This document shows positions 1-8,845 of a stretch of 64,000 nt of DNA, in pieces. Both the position numbers and the translations under genes were made by a program. The stretch is from the NCBI RefSeq assembly GCF_900177345.1, contig NZ_FWZT01000029.1, forward strand, positions 1-64,000. Direction: 5' to 3'. Source of the DNA: Pseudobacteriovorax antillogorgiicola. GTDB lineage: Bacteria > Bdellovibrionota_B > Oligoflexia > Oligoflexales > Oligoflexaceae. Within the stretch, counting starts at the first letter, position 1. The number at the start of each line of letters is the position of its first letter. The notes beneath the pieces are model-generated. The model was not told the origin of the DNA, did no database searches, and saw only the letters and a list, made by a program, of their open reading frames with translations.

Positions 1-16
1 CATTGGTTAGCTTCAT
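1..16 (-). CDS. putative gene start running off the left edge
   Basis: On the minus strand an ATG at 16-14 opens a frame reading MKLTN before the window ends. It is preceded at 27-22 by an AGGAGG ribosome-binding site with a 5-nt spacer, which is a strong translation start. The product is unknown because only five codons are visible. The stretch from 17 to 285 shows no other convincing gene. It probably holds this gene's leader and promoter and the broken end of the neighbouring insertion sequence. A run reading TTGGCT, 17 nt, TAATGC on the minus strand within 70-110 is a weak promoter candidate. Confidence 0.4.
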
Positions 17-285
17 TGATGCCTCCTAGTTCTCGAGAGGCCTAGCATACACTAATGTTTGCCATAGTTTTTAGCATTATTGAGATCGGCTCTAGTAGCC
101 AATTCTTAGTTTAAAATCCTATTCTTTTCTTAGATAAACGTTCCTTACTTCAGGAATCTTTTGCAAAGTTTGAAGATAAAAATACGGCATCCTCAGATTG
201 TTATATGAGACCTACCGTATCGTATTTCTACAGTAATTCACTAGCGGATAATCGAACATGCTCGGTGTCAAATCTCTTGCTCCCA

Positions 286-1090
286 TCAATTGATACTGCT
301 AACAGCCTTCTTAAGGCACTCTTTCAGGCTAAGAAAAGTCTCGTACCAATAGAATTCAGCGTGGACTATCAGGCGCGAATGATCATCAATGATGGCAAAG
401 AGATAGGTTTTCCTGAACCCTTTCTCTTCGTGTCGAACTGATGGTCCATGCATGACATCGCATTGCCAGATGGCATTTGGGTGATCAGCCTCATAGCGAC
501 GACGATCATTAGGATCTACCTGCCTCTGATTGAGCCCCTGATCGCGAATAAAACGATAGATCGTAGCAAAGTTCATCTTATCGTCTTTTTTGATAGTCCC
601 TGCTGCCTCATGATATTGATCATTGCTGGAACGGTGTAGATAGGATTTTCTTCCTTGAGCGCGCGAAGGGCTAGCCTCAATCTGGCATCCAGCTTTCGGT
701 AGTGACCCCTGTCACTGCGGGTCTTGGGTATCAAGGATTCTATCCTACAACTTGACTGCTGATAGACATTGATCCATTTGCGGATGGTCCCTGCTGATAT
801 GCGAGTTTTGGTAGAGCCTGGAATCTTATAACTGGTAGCAACTTTCTCATGAATCAGCTTCTCCTTATGCCTCGGGGCATTAGAGGGAAACGGGGCTAAT
901 TGAGCTATGACTCGTGATTTGGCTACCGCGCCCTCTCCTGACCCGAGCTAAACTCATCTTTGAGCCGGTATAGGCTTCCTTCACTGATTTTGAAGCGTCT
1001 AGCTATAGCTGAAGCTGACTCACCTCGTGTCAATAGTGCCATCACAGCTTCAACCCTTTGCGCATTGCTAATCTGCAGCTTCTTACCCAT
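286..1090 (-). pseudogene. decayed insertion-sequence transposase (DDE integrase type)
   Basis: An intact-looking start (ATG at 1090 behind an AAGGAGGT site at about 1096-1103) leads into a helix-turn-helix N-terminus with the segment AIARRFKISEGSLYRL. That frame stops at 923. The reading continues in another frame (VAKSRVIAQLAPFPSNAP onward) to about 570, then shifts again into a third frame that carries the start of an rve-type catalytic core with WQCDVMHG and IIDDHSRL. This last frame stops at 286, before the second catalytic Asp (xDNGxxF) and the Glu. The gene therefore has at least two frameshifts and has lost its C-terminal half. The style resembles IS481-like/Mu-type DDE transposases, but the exact IS family is not certain. 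No full element with both ends was found. Confidence 0.8.
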
Positions 1091-1220
1091 GATACCTCCT
1101 TGTAACTCGTTAAGTTTACGACAGGAAGTGAATTTTCTCACTGTAGTGAGTCCAATTAACCCCGAGCAAGACACCATACTTTCGGTTTTATAATTCTTTT
1201 GAATAATGGTGTAGACCAAG

Positions 1221-1284
1221 TAAATATTTAGAAATAGACTGACAGAAACTAAATAGTTTCTGTCAGTCTATTTCTAAATATTTG
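1221..1284. repeat. perfect 30-bp-arm inverted repeat with 2-nt loop
   Basis: Bases 1222-1251 are the exact reverse complement of 1254-1283, leaving only AA as the loop, and a T-G wobble at 1221/1284 extends the stem. There is no following T-run, so it does not look like an intrinsic terminator for the plus strand. It ends 9 nt before the galE ATG and directly abuts the GAGGG ribosome-binding site. It could be fused ends of an insertion sequence (the inner part reads TGACAGAAACT/AGTTTCTGTCA), or an RNA hairpin in the galE leader. A TATAAT at 1189-1194 lies upstream, but no good -35 accompanies it. Confidence 0.85.
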
Positions 1285-1292
1285 AGGGTGCC

Positions 1293-2342
1293 ATGCCTGA
1301 GAGTAGTATTCTTGTTACGGGTGGTTGCGGATACATAGGAAGTCACGTTGTTCGTCAACTGTCCGAATGCGGATATCAAGTGGTTATCATAGATAATCTA
1401 AGTACAGGCTCAAAAGAAAATTTGATCTATGATGAAAAACTAGTCGTTGGCGATATATCTGATAGTAAACTGGTGGAGTCAGTATTCTCTCAGTATAGAT
1501 TTGATGCTGTATTTCACTTTGCAGCATCAATTATTGTGCCTGAGTCGGTTAAAATGCCATTAAAATACTATAGAAATAATACAGTCAATAGTATCAATAT
1601 TTTTGACGCTTGCATAAGGTATGGAGTAAACAAAATTGTATTTTCTTCTACTGCTGCAGTTTATGGGGAAAATGAGTTGCTTCAAGTCACTGAGGACAGC
1701 CCTTTGAACCCAACGAACCCTTATGCAAGATCGAAGCTGATGGATGAATATGTACTCTCTGATATGAGAGCTGCTTTACCAAACTTAAGTTACGTTATAT
1801 TAAGGTACTTTAACGTTGCTGGTTCTGATTTACTTGGCCGTATTGGTCCAAGAAATCCAAATGCGACACATCTGATTAAAGTAGCGTGTGAAGCGGCCTT
1901 AGGCATCAGGGATAAAGTTACGATTTTTGGTACAGACTACCCTACTCATGATGGAACTTGCATTAGAGACTATATTCATGTCGAAGATTTGGCCAAGGCG
2001 CATTTGGAGTCTTACAGATACCTCAGAGATGGCGGGGATTCTATAGTACTGAATTGTGGGTATGGCCGTGGCCTTTCTGTACGAGAAGTCCTTAAAGCTG
2101 TTGAATTAGCGCACAGAAAACCTATTAAGGTGTCTGAAGGATATAGGCGAATTGGCGATGTGAGTTCAGTCATTGCAAATTCAAATAGAATTAAGAAGCT
2201 TCTTAATTGGAGACCAGTGTATGAAGACATAAGCTCTATAGTTGAATCTGCTTATCACTGGGAAAAAAAACTAATTAGGAACTCAAATAGCGAGCGAAGA
2301 ATATTTTCGGTTAACCAAAGTCTAGGTAGAGAAGTTACTTGA
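1293..2342 (+). CDS. galE: UDP-glucose 4-epimerase
   Basis: This is an extended short-chain dehydrogenase of 349 residues. It has an N-terminal NAD-binding GGCGYIG (10-16), a catalytic SST at 118-120 and the YxxxK pair Y144/K148. Length and motifs are typical of GalE, which interconverts UDP-Glc/UDP-Gal (or the N-acetyl forms) in the cytoplasm to supply UDP-Gal/GalNAc. The ATG at 1293 has a GAGGG Shine-Dalgarno that sits against the 3' arm of the large palindrome, so translation or transcription could be affected by that hairpin. It is the first gene of the polysaccharide locus after the insertion-sequence remnant. The exact hexose or HexNAc preference cannot be read from the sequence. Another UDP-hexuronate epimerase of the same fold is possible but less likely. 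Confidence 0.88.
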   Translation: MPESSILVTGGCGYIGSHVVRQLSECGYQVVIIDNLSTGSKENLIYDEKLVVGDISDSKLVESVFSQYRFDAVFHFAASIIVPESVKMPLKYYRNNTVNSINIFDACIRYGVNKIVFSSTAAVYGENELLQVTEDSPLNPTNPYARSKLMDEYVLSDMRAALPNLSYVILRYFNVAGSDLLGRIGPRNPNATHLIKVACEAALGIRDKVTIFGTDYPTHDGTCIRDYIHVEDLAKAHLESYRYLRDGGDSIVLNCGYGRGLSVREVLKAVELAHRKPIKVSEGYRRIGDVSSVIANSNRIKKLLNWRPVYEDISSIVESAYHWEKKLIRNSNSERRIFSVNQSLGREVT

Positions 2343-2414
2343 CACCCTGACTCATAAAGAGGGCATTCATCAATTGGGATAATATCAAGAAAAAATATTT
2401 GGCAGGATAAAAGG

Positions 2415-4427
2415 TTGGGACTATTTCCTTACTGTTTTCTCGTCCTACCACTATACCTATTTTTTTCAGACATATATAGAGTAAATGAATTTTTCGATTC
2501 TCCATTTTGGGTCATCAATAATAATCGAGTATCGTCCTCAAAGCTAGTTGAAATAGGTACGTTCAATAAAAAGATTGGATCTCTGTCACAACCCCGAGGG
2601 ATGGCTGCAAATAGAAGTATTTCGTCGATTCCAAGAAGCGATATTGAAAGATATAACTTTCGAAAAAATTTTGAAGAGAGCTTCTTGGAACAAGAGTTTC
2701 GTTTTCCAAAGACATTGAACTTAAAGTACTTTAGAGAAGATAATGTTCAGTTCGCTACTCTAATTCTTGACGATAGAATTTATTCAAAGCCAACGGATCG
2801 AAGGCAATTTTTCTCGGATACCATTCAATTTCGATTCAATAAACCCATACTTCCTGGGGTATACCGAGCAAGTCTTCTAGTCCAGCCTAACAATTCAACA
2901 ATTGACATAGAAACCAAAATTGACTCGGAGGGTACTGTTTGGGCAGTAACAACTAGTGGAAGATATAAAGTTGGCTATATGGACTTTCTAGCATCATTAT
3001 CAAAAAAAAGCATTGAGAGATTCTTAAGTGCAGTGTTAGGGATAGTATTTCTTGCAATTAGTATCGCTTTTGTTAGAACAAAATATTTCTTCATACTATT
3101 GACTATCAGCCTTGTAATCTCAGTTTTGGCAACTACAGACTCAATGAGCGGCCATGATGAGACAGCTCACTTAGATATGATGTACAGATCATTCCATGTT
3201 GAAGGTAAGGCTCCTGTTCAACTAGGGAGTTTCTACAATCAAAGCTATGACTTTATGGAGCAGAATGATTTTTATTACCTTCATAAGCTTCACCCAGTGA
3301 GGAATACCTGTATTCATCGTATTGTTGGTCATTGTGGTATATCCAGTCAGCCGATGAATTGGTATCAAGATATTTCTCTATTCAGCAATCCCTTGACTAG
3401 CCCCCATCAGTTCGTTTTTTATCATCAGGTAATCACTTTATTGCTGTTAATTATATGTATTACTTCGGCTTATTTTTTCCTGGAAAACGGATACTTCCAG
3501 GGATTTTTGGTTGGACTGATACTGTGCGGAGGATTTTGGAGCGCTATTCCCAGTATCACCAACGATATTCCATTATTCATTGGTGGATTTATGAGTCTCA
3601 TTGCATTCTCTACGGGGAGTGAAAGGTGGAAAAAGTTCTGTCGACCAATTCTATCATTTGTTCTAGTAACAATATTTATTTTAATATTGAAATATTACGA
3701 TAGATCCTGGATTACTATCTTTCTTATTATTCCGTTTCTTACTATCAATGAAATGGCTAATAATAATCAATCTAGATCGGTAGGATTCGGTAGAGCTGCT
3801 TTAGAACTGGTTTCAATTGTAATCTTATCAATCTTTCTAGCATTTTTGTTGGTTAAATTTTCAGATCGCTTCGTATTTTTTGACAGAAATATCTGGGATC
3901 TAATATCCAGCAATATCGATCACAAAATTTTATCGATTCTAGATGGTCCCCAAATTCTAAGTCTAAGCTTCTTCGGAGCAATTTTGAACGGTCATATAAA
4001 GTCTGTTTTTGGGACATTCGTGTGGGGACATTCTCAGTTTTCTGAGTGGATGTATATTTTCTGTGGCATAGTAGTCACGTTTTTGTCCACCCAAGGTTGG
4101 AAGAGCTATCGAGAAAGTACCACTGTCCTTAAAGCAAGCTTCATTGGGGTTGCAATGGTCGTTTCATATACTGCTTGTATATTGATAATAACATCGATCT
4201 CTCTTCCGTATGTTGATCATAGCAAGATCCTACTGGAATCATATACTAAAATTAGGTTGGTTGGCCCCTTGATATTTCTATACTTTATGTTTGTGGTAAG
4301 AGGGTTTGGCTCACTGAAAACAGACACACACGAAGTATTTGGACTGCGATTAGGAATTTTTTGTTATGTTGCATTGGTTAATATGTACTTTTTACCCAAA
4401 TTCTTTTATTATGACAAGTTTTGGTAA
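2415..4427 (+). CDS. large membrane protein, GT-C/DUF2142-like
   Basis: This 670-residue protein has an N-terminal hydrophobic segment (about 3-20), a soluble region of about 170 residues, and then roughly ten membrane segments from about 200 to the end. Directly after the second membrane region, at 245-257, it reads MSGHDETAHLDMM. This acidic DExxH motif in an outer loop resembles the catalytic Asp/Glu of GT-C glycosyltransferases and of DUF2142-type proteins that use polyprenyl-phosphate sugars. The likely role is transfer of a sugar onto the polymer at the periplasmic face of the inner membrane, but this is inference. The start is a TTG at 2415 with a modest AGGATAAAAGG site. It lies 72 bp after galE in the same direction and meets the next gene tail to tail with a 7-bp gap. 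Confidence 0.6.
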   Translation: MGLFPYCFLVLPLYLFFSDIYRVNEFFDSPFWVINNNRVSSSKLVEIGTFNKKIGSLSQPRGMAANRSISSIPRSDIERYNFRKNFEESFLEQEFRFPKTLNLKYFREDNVQFATLILDDRIYSKPTDRRQFFSDTIQFRFNKPILPGVYRASLLVQPNNSTIDIETKIDSEGTVWAVTTSGRYKVGYMDFLASLSKKSIERFLSAVLGIVFLAISIAFVRTKYFFILLTISLVISVLATTDSMSGHDETAHLDMMYRSFHVEGKAPVQLGSFYNQSYDFMEQNDFYYLHKLHPVRNTCIHRIVGHCGISSQPMNWYQDISLFSNPLTSPHQFVFYHQVITLLLLIICITSAYFFLENGYFQGFLVGLILCGGFWSAIPSITNDIPLFIGGFMSLIAFSTGSERWKKFCRPILSFVLVTIFILILKYYDRSWITIFLIIPFLTINEMANNNQSRSVGFGRAALELVSIVILSIFLAFLLVKFSDRFVFFDRNIWDLISSNIDHKILSILDGPQILSLSFFGAILNGHIKSVFGTFVWGHSQFSEWMYIFCGIVVTFLSTQGWKSYRESTTVLKASFIGVAMVVSYTACILIITSISLPYVDHSKILLESYTKIRLVGPLIFLYFMFVVRGFGSLKTDTHEVFGLRLGIFCYVALVNMYFLPKFFYYDKFW

Positions 4428-4434
4428 TCTCTAG

Positions 4435-5379
4435 CTATGATGTTGTAACACGTGAAATATGATTTTCTATTATTGGTATGAGACTTTTTCCTTCATTTGG
4501 AATAAAATCTCTCCAGTATTTAACCGACTGACTGTTGAATCGATTTTTCTTTAGAACCTCAGTCTTTAGAAACGGGTAGTCAAAATCCTTGAGAAGTAGA
4601 TCCCATGCAAAGATTGTTGAGTTAAATGGTCCTCGCTGTACCCAGTCTTGATATTGAAACTTATCACCCATCATTTTGCAATGTTCGGCAATGTGAATGA
4701 AGGGAAAGAGGGGGTTGAGAGATATAGAGTGTCTTGCTGTTCGTCCACTTAAGCCCACCTCATATCTTACGATTATCTCTTCTTTGTCATCTAGAATTCC
4801 AATTTGGTCTATAAACTTTCTAAAGTATGGGTGCATAACAATTTGTGGTGTAAAACACAGAAAGAAGGACTGGATATGACGGCAGTTTTTTTCAAAGCTA
4901 TCGTTCATTCCCCATAGTCCGGAAGTTTGTTTAAGTAGGAAGTTGTAAGTATTAGATATATCCCGAAAGGGCCCGTATACACTATCATTTAGAAAGAACA
5001 AGTGATTTCTCTCTAGGGCTTCAGGGCAGCTGATCAGGGCTTGCTTCCAAGAAGCAAAGTCTAGTCCAGTATTTTTTCGACTAATAATTTTGTGGGTATA
5101 CTTTTTTGCTCTATCGATCTCATAAGGGCTAAGCTTGTCTGAAGTTGATATTAGGATAGGAGCAACTCCTATTTCACAGAGGAATTTAAGGTGGTGGATG
5201 ACATAATTATCAATTAGGCCGTGAGGGTCCCAGTGAGCAAATAGTGCAAAATTTCTTTCCCCTGTATTTGCAATATTTCCGTCGACAGAGAAGTTGATAC
5301 TTCTTTTAATTGAGTATTGGTTAACTATTGCTAGTTTTGCTGTCTGCCGCTCAAGAAATCGACCGATCTTTTCCATCAT
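4435..5379 (-). CDS. rhamnan-synthesis-F-like glycosyltransferase family protein
   Basis: The 314 residues match the RgpF family (rhamnan synthesis protein F). Visible hallmarks are FALFAHWDPHGLIDNYV near residue 45, the ISRKNTGLDFASWKQAL segment (the family's R-x-N-x-G-x-DFxxWK block), and LNDSVYGPF. RgpF-type proteins extend rhamnose-containing or similar polymers in the cytoplasm. The gene overlaps the upstream fused glycosyltransferase gene by 4 bp (ATGA), so both are translationally coupled. It is the last gene of the minus-strand group that includes the ABC exporter, so it probably acts on the exported chain. The substrate sugar is unknown. Confidence 0.75.
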   Translation of the reverse strand: MMEKIGRFLERQTAKLAIVNQYSIKRSINFSVDGNIANTGERNFALFAHWDPHGLIDNYVIHHLKFLCEIGVAPILISTSDKLSPYEIDRAKKYTHKIISRKNTGLDFASWKQALISCPEALERNHLFFLNDSVYGPFRDISNTYNFLLKQTSGLWGMNDSFEKNCRHIQSFFLCFTPQIVMHPYFRKFIDQIGILDDKEEIIVRYEVGLSGRTARHSISLNPLFPFIHIAEHCKMMGDKFQYQDWVQRGPFNSTIFAWDLLLKDFDYPFLKTEVLKKNRFNSQSVKYWRDFIPNEGKSLIPIIENHISRVTTS

Positions 5380-7535
5380 AAATTCTCATTGTTTTGCAGT
5401 AGTTGATTGACCAATCGCTTCGTTTGGATTGCAGTACCTTCTTCGTGTTGATCGGCGATATATCTGCTAATTCCTCGTCTAATGTTATCCCACAAGTGCT
5501 TAGAGTTATAGAGCCTAATACAGTCCTCAGCAAACTTGCCAGGGTTGTCGATGGCTGCAGTAAGGCAATTGATATTATCGGACCACCCCATCTGCTTTTC
5601 TATGATAGGTGTAACTACACAAGGTAGGCCGTAGCTACATGCATCGTAGGCTTTTTGAGGAATTCCGGCGGCGAAACGCGTGGGGACTACCATAACTCGA
5701 TACTTTGAAAGCTCAACTTTTAAGTTATCCACTCTCCCTGCGAATACTAGGTTTGATTCGTACTTGCGGAAAACCGAGTTTTTTACAAGTCTATTGTATC
5801 CTACAAGTACCAGTTTTATTTCCGGAAGCTCTCTTTTTATTAAGGGAAATACCTTTTCCATAAACCAGATTATGGAATCCGAGTTTGGTGTAGGATGGCC
5901 ATGTATGCTCCCAAGAAAAACAAGGTGTTTCCGGTTCTCAAATGTGTTGGAAGAGAAGTTATTCACAAGGTCATGACCTATAACAAACGCGCTGTTCTGA
6001 TTCGGGTTGCTCAATTGCTTCAACTCGTTTTTTGAGACCGCTGTGACAAAATCGGCAAGTTTAGCTAGCTCAAACTCGCTATACTTTCTACTCCGGTAAA
6101 CACTTTTTTCTGCTTTCCCTCGAACTTTTCGCTCAAGCAACTCTCTATTTGTAAAAATTGCCTCTGCGTCATAAATAACTTTAAGGGAACTGCTTCTGAT
6201 ACTTGAAAGACAATGATCTGCAAAGTATGACATATTGTGGGGGCGAGACACCCAAATATACTGATAAAAGTTACTTCGATCTTCTATGAAGGACCGAAGC
6301 TTAAACATCTTTCCTGAGGAGATAATTTCTACGCAACGTGGTAATTCACTGTATATCTCATGCCATCCGCAATCATTGCCGATTGTTGGATAGATGGTGA
6401 CAAAGAAATCGTTGGAAAGTTGTTTTAGAATCTGAAGAGAGCGAGGAAAACCAGCACCTAAGAACGGTACGGGAGGACTATCGTCTATAAAAAGCAGTCT
6501 TGGCTTCATCTTAGTTGGAGTTCTATTCCAAAAAGAAGGCACTCCAGGTAGAGGCTTTGATTTCAGGAAATCTTTGTGTTTATTAAGAAACTTTACCCTG
6601 TTCCTATTCATCATACTTAATGCAAAATTTGAGAGTTGCGCGCTTCCAAACTCAAAGTGGGTGATCACTGCACGAGGTTGATATACCACTTTGTAACCTT
6701 GCTTTTGAAGCTCTATGCAATAGTCAGTTTCTTCGTAATATGCGGGAGCAAACTGTTCATCAAACATTCCTAGATTGCTAAAAAGCGAACTTCGAGTAAG
6801 TAGAAAAGCCCCAGAACAGTAGTCTGTATCTCGCTCAAACATGAATTCGCCGGAGTGAGGGTGACATCCTCGACCATAAGCGTGGCAAGTACCATCTCTC
6901 CAGATGACATTGCCAGCTTCTTGCAAGGAGCCATCTGTGAGAACAACACGACCACCAACGGCTCCAATTTTTCCGTCGCTTTGAATTGTTTTGAGAGCAG
7001 CAAAGAGTGTTCCTGGATAGACAACTGTATCGTTATTAAGAAACAAGATATTTGGGGCCCGAACATGCTTAAAGGCCTGATTACATCCTTTCAAGAATCC
7101 GATGTTTTCTCTATTCCTGATTACTGTACAGTTCTTAATTCTCTTCAGAATTTCGTTGGTCGAATCTATTGAACAGTTGTCGATTATTATGATCTCAGCA
7201 TTTACTTCTCCTACACATCCTAATAGAGATTGAAGGCAAAGGAAAGATAGCTCAGCTTTGTTATAGAGGATAATGACTATGGATAGACTTGGTGTCTCAA
7301 ATAGTGGGAACTTCAATGTGGAATCTGAAAATAGAAATCGAGAATATTCCTTCTGTGCTTGTTTGCTAAAATGGTCTTTGGAGATTCTAGTAAAGCTTAC
7401 TTTCTCTGGCCTTGAAGTAATATGACTTGGAATAAACCTAGTGAAGCCATACTTGGCAAGGCGTAGGCCAAGTCCGGACCAATCCCTTTTGATAAGAAGT
7501 CTACTTGTAGTCAATGATTTTTTTAATAGACCCAC
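5376..7535 (-). CDS. two-domain glycosyltransferase (GT2 + GT4 fusion)
   Basis: This 719-residue protein joins two transferase modules. Residues about 83-330 form a GT2 (GT-A) domain with SIVIILYNKAELSFLCLQS, IIIDNCSIDST, NIGFLKGCNQAF and LNNDTVVYPG, typical of rhamnosyltransferase-like enzymes. Residues about 345-715 form a GT4/GT1-type GT-B domain with FLGSIHGHPTPNSDSI, an LVG strand, FAGRVDNL and the loop CSYGLPCVVTP. Such a protein may add two sugars in succession on the cytoplasmic face. The start is GTG at 7535 with AGGA upstream. It sits 8 bp after the wzt-like stop and overlaps the RgpF-like gene by 4 bp. The two linkages made are unknown. Confidence 0.85.
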   Translation of the reverse strand: MGLLKKSLTTSRLLIKRDWSGLGLRLAKYGFTRFIPSHITSRPEKVSFTRISKDHFSKQAQKEYSRFLFSDSTLKFPLFETPSLSIVIILYNKAELSFLCLQSLLGCVGEVNAEIIIIDNCSIDSTNEILKRIKNCTVIRNRENIGFLKGCNQAFKHVRAPNILFLNNDTVVYPGTLFAALKTIQSDGKIGAVGGRVVLTDGSLQEAGNVIWRDGTCHAYGRGCHPHSGEFMFERDTDYCSGAFLLTRSSLFSNLGMFDEQFAPAYYEETDYCIELQKQGYKVVYQPRAVITHFEFGSAQLSNFALSMMNRNRVKFLNKHKDFLKSKPLPGVPSFWNRTPTKMKPRLLFIDDSPPVPFLGAGFPRSLQILKQLSNDFFVTIYPTIGNDCGWHEIYSELPRCVEIISSGKMFKLRSFIEDRSNFYQYIWVSRPHNMSYFADHCLSSIRSSSLKVIYDAEAIFTNRELLERKVRGKAEKSVYRSRKYSEFELAKLADFVTAVSKNELKQLSNPNQNSAFVIGHDLVNNFSSNTFENRKHLVFLGSIHGHPTPNSDSIIWFMEKVFPLIKRELPEIKLVLVGYNRLVKNSVFRKYESNLVFAGRVDNLKVELSKYRVMVVPTRFAAGIPQKAYDACSYGLPCVVTPIIEKQMGWSDNINCLTAAIDNPGKFAEDCIRLYNSKHLWDNIRRGISRYIADQHEEGTAIQTKRLVNQLLQNNENL

Positions 7536-7543
7536 ACTAAATC

Positions 7544-8845
7544 CTAATTTGTAATTGTATTGGCAATATTTAGTGATTGTACTGATTGGTAGGAGGATAT
7601 TAGATCTTGATCGTAGTTGTCTTTGTCAAATTGATCAATGACTTCAAATATTCTTATATCATGACGAATATCTATAGTCTGGGTTAAATCGTTATTGTGT
7701 ATTGCGGCAGTTACTTTATAGGTGCCGCTGGCAAGGTCCAGCCTTTCAAATTCAAATCTAACGACTTTATTTCCGGTGGATAGCCCATCGTTCGAAGAAA
7801 TTTTGTCAGCGAAGATCTTTGTATTTCCTCCGAATAACCTGATGTTATGGCAATTATTGATTGCGAATCCAATTATTGGTTCTAGCTTGTGTTTTCGTGG
7901 AATTTCAACTTGAATTTCTAAAAACCAGCCTTCTCCGGTAACTAAGCTTGAGTTCTTGGTTAAGGGGCCAATTTGAACCTTAGAAATTTTTCCATCTTTA
8001 CCAAGATTTTGATCTTTTTCTTTTTGAAGTTTTTCTACACGAAGAGTTTCTAGCCTTAATGCTTCTGGCATCGCATCAAGTTCACGTTTTCTTAGTAGGC
8101 TCTTATAAAATGAAATCGCACTGGATGGGTGTCCTTCATAAGCAATCTTACCTTCATCGAAAACATAGATTTTATCGGCCATCTGTTTTACTGTATCTAG
8201 GTCGTGTGATACAAGTATCAACGTCGCTCCGGAGTTTCTAATATCTTCCATGCGTTTTAGACACTTCTTCTGAAAGCTGTCATCTCCAACAGCAAGAATT
8301 TCGTCGATTAGAACGACTTGAGCGTTAATGGAGGTCGTGCACGCGAAAGCAAGCCTCATATACATACCACTACTAAAAGTCTTCACTGGTAAGTCAAAAT
8401 ATCCTCCTATATCAGCAAATTTGATAATCGACTCAATGATTAAGTCGACTTCAGCTGGAAGTAAACCCATGAGTGTCGAAGATAAATAGACATTTTCACG
8501 TCCCGTTAGCTCAGGGTCGAAGCCTGCTCCTAGCTCGATTAGAGGAGCCACTTTTCCACTGATTGAAATTGATCCTGTCCGTGGTTTAATGATTCCAGCG
8601 AGGCACTTTAGGAGAGTAGACTTTCCCGAACCGTTATGGCCTATAAAGGCAATACAGTCTCCATTTCTTGCTTCTATAGAGACTCCTCTAAGCGCTCTTC
8701 GTATATAAGTTCTATGTTTACCATTGATCTTGTTTATCATGAACTCTTTAAAGGTATTTGTTCTAATATTCGGCAGTTTATACTCAACTGATACACCTAC
8801 ACAAGAAACTGCGAGTGATTCTTTAGATATCATAGACAAACTCAT
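7544..8845 (-). CDS. wzt: ABC exporter ATPase, Wzt-like with carbohydrate-binding C-domain
   Basis: This is the nucleotide-binding subunit of a polysaccharide ABC exporter. Walker A is GHNGSGKST (69-77), the ABC signature is FSSGMYMRL (about 160-168) and Walker B is VVLIDEILAVGD (about 180-190). Polysaccharide-export ATPases share this SSGM form. After the ATPase, residues about 280-433 form a beta-rich extension matching the Wzt C-terminal fold, which in O9a-type systems binds the chain's terminal modification before export. The 433-residue length fits this long Wzt class rather than the short KpsT class. The gene overlaps wzm by 23 bp. A second in-frame ATG at 8833 could be the true start. 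Confidence 0.9.
   Translation of the reverse strand: MSLSMISKESLAVSCVGVSVEYKLPNIRTNTFKEFMINKINGKHRTYIRRALRGVSIEARNGDCIAFIGHNGSGKSTLLKCLAGIIKPRTGSISISGKVAPLIELGAGFDPELTGRENVYLSSTLMGLLPAEVDLIIESIIKFADIGGYFDLPVKTFSSGMYMRLAFACTTSINAQVVLIDEILAVGDDSFQKKCLKRMEDIRNSGATLILVSHDLDTVKQMADKIYVFDEGKIAYEGHPSSAISFYKSLLRKRELDAMPEALRLETLRVEKLQKEKDQNLGKDGKISKVQIGPLTKNSSLVTGEGWFLEIQVEIPRKHKLEPIIGFAINNCHNIRLFGGNTKIFADKISSNDGLSTGNKVVRFEFERLDLASGTYKVTAAIHNNDLTQTIDIRHDIRIFEVIDQFDKDNYDQDLISSYQSVQSLNIANTITN

Noticed and set aside
205-639. Two plus-strand open frames over the transposase remnant
   Set aside because: They are antisense to the transposase, have no ribosome-binding site and show no family resemblance.
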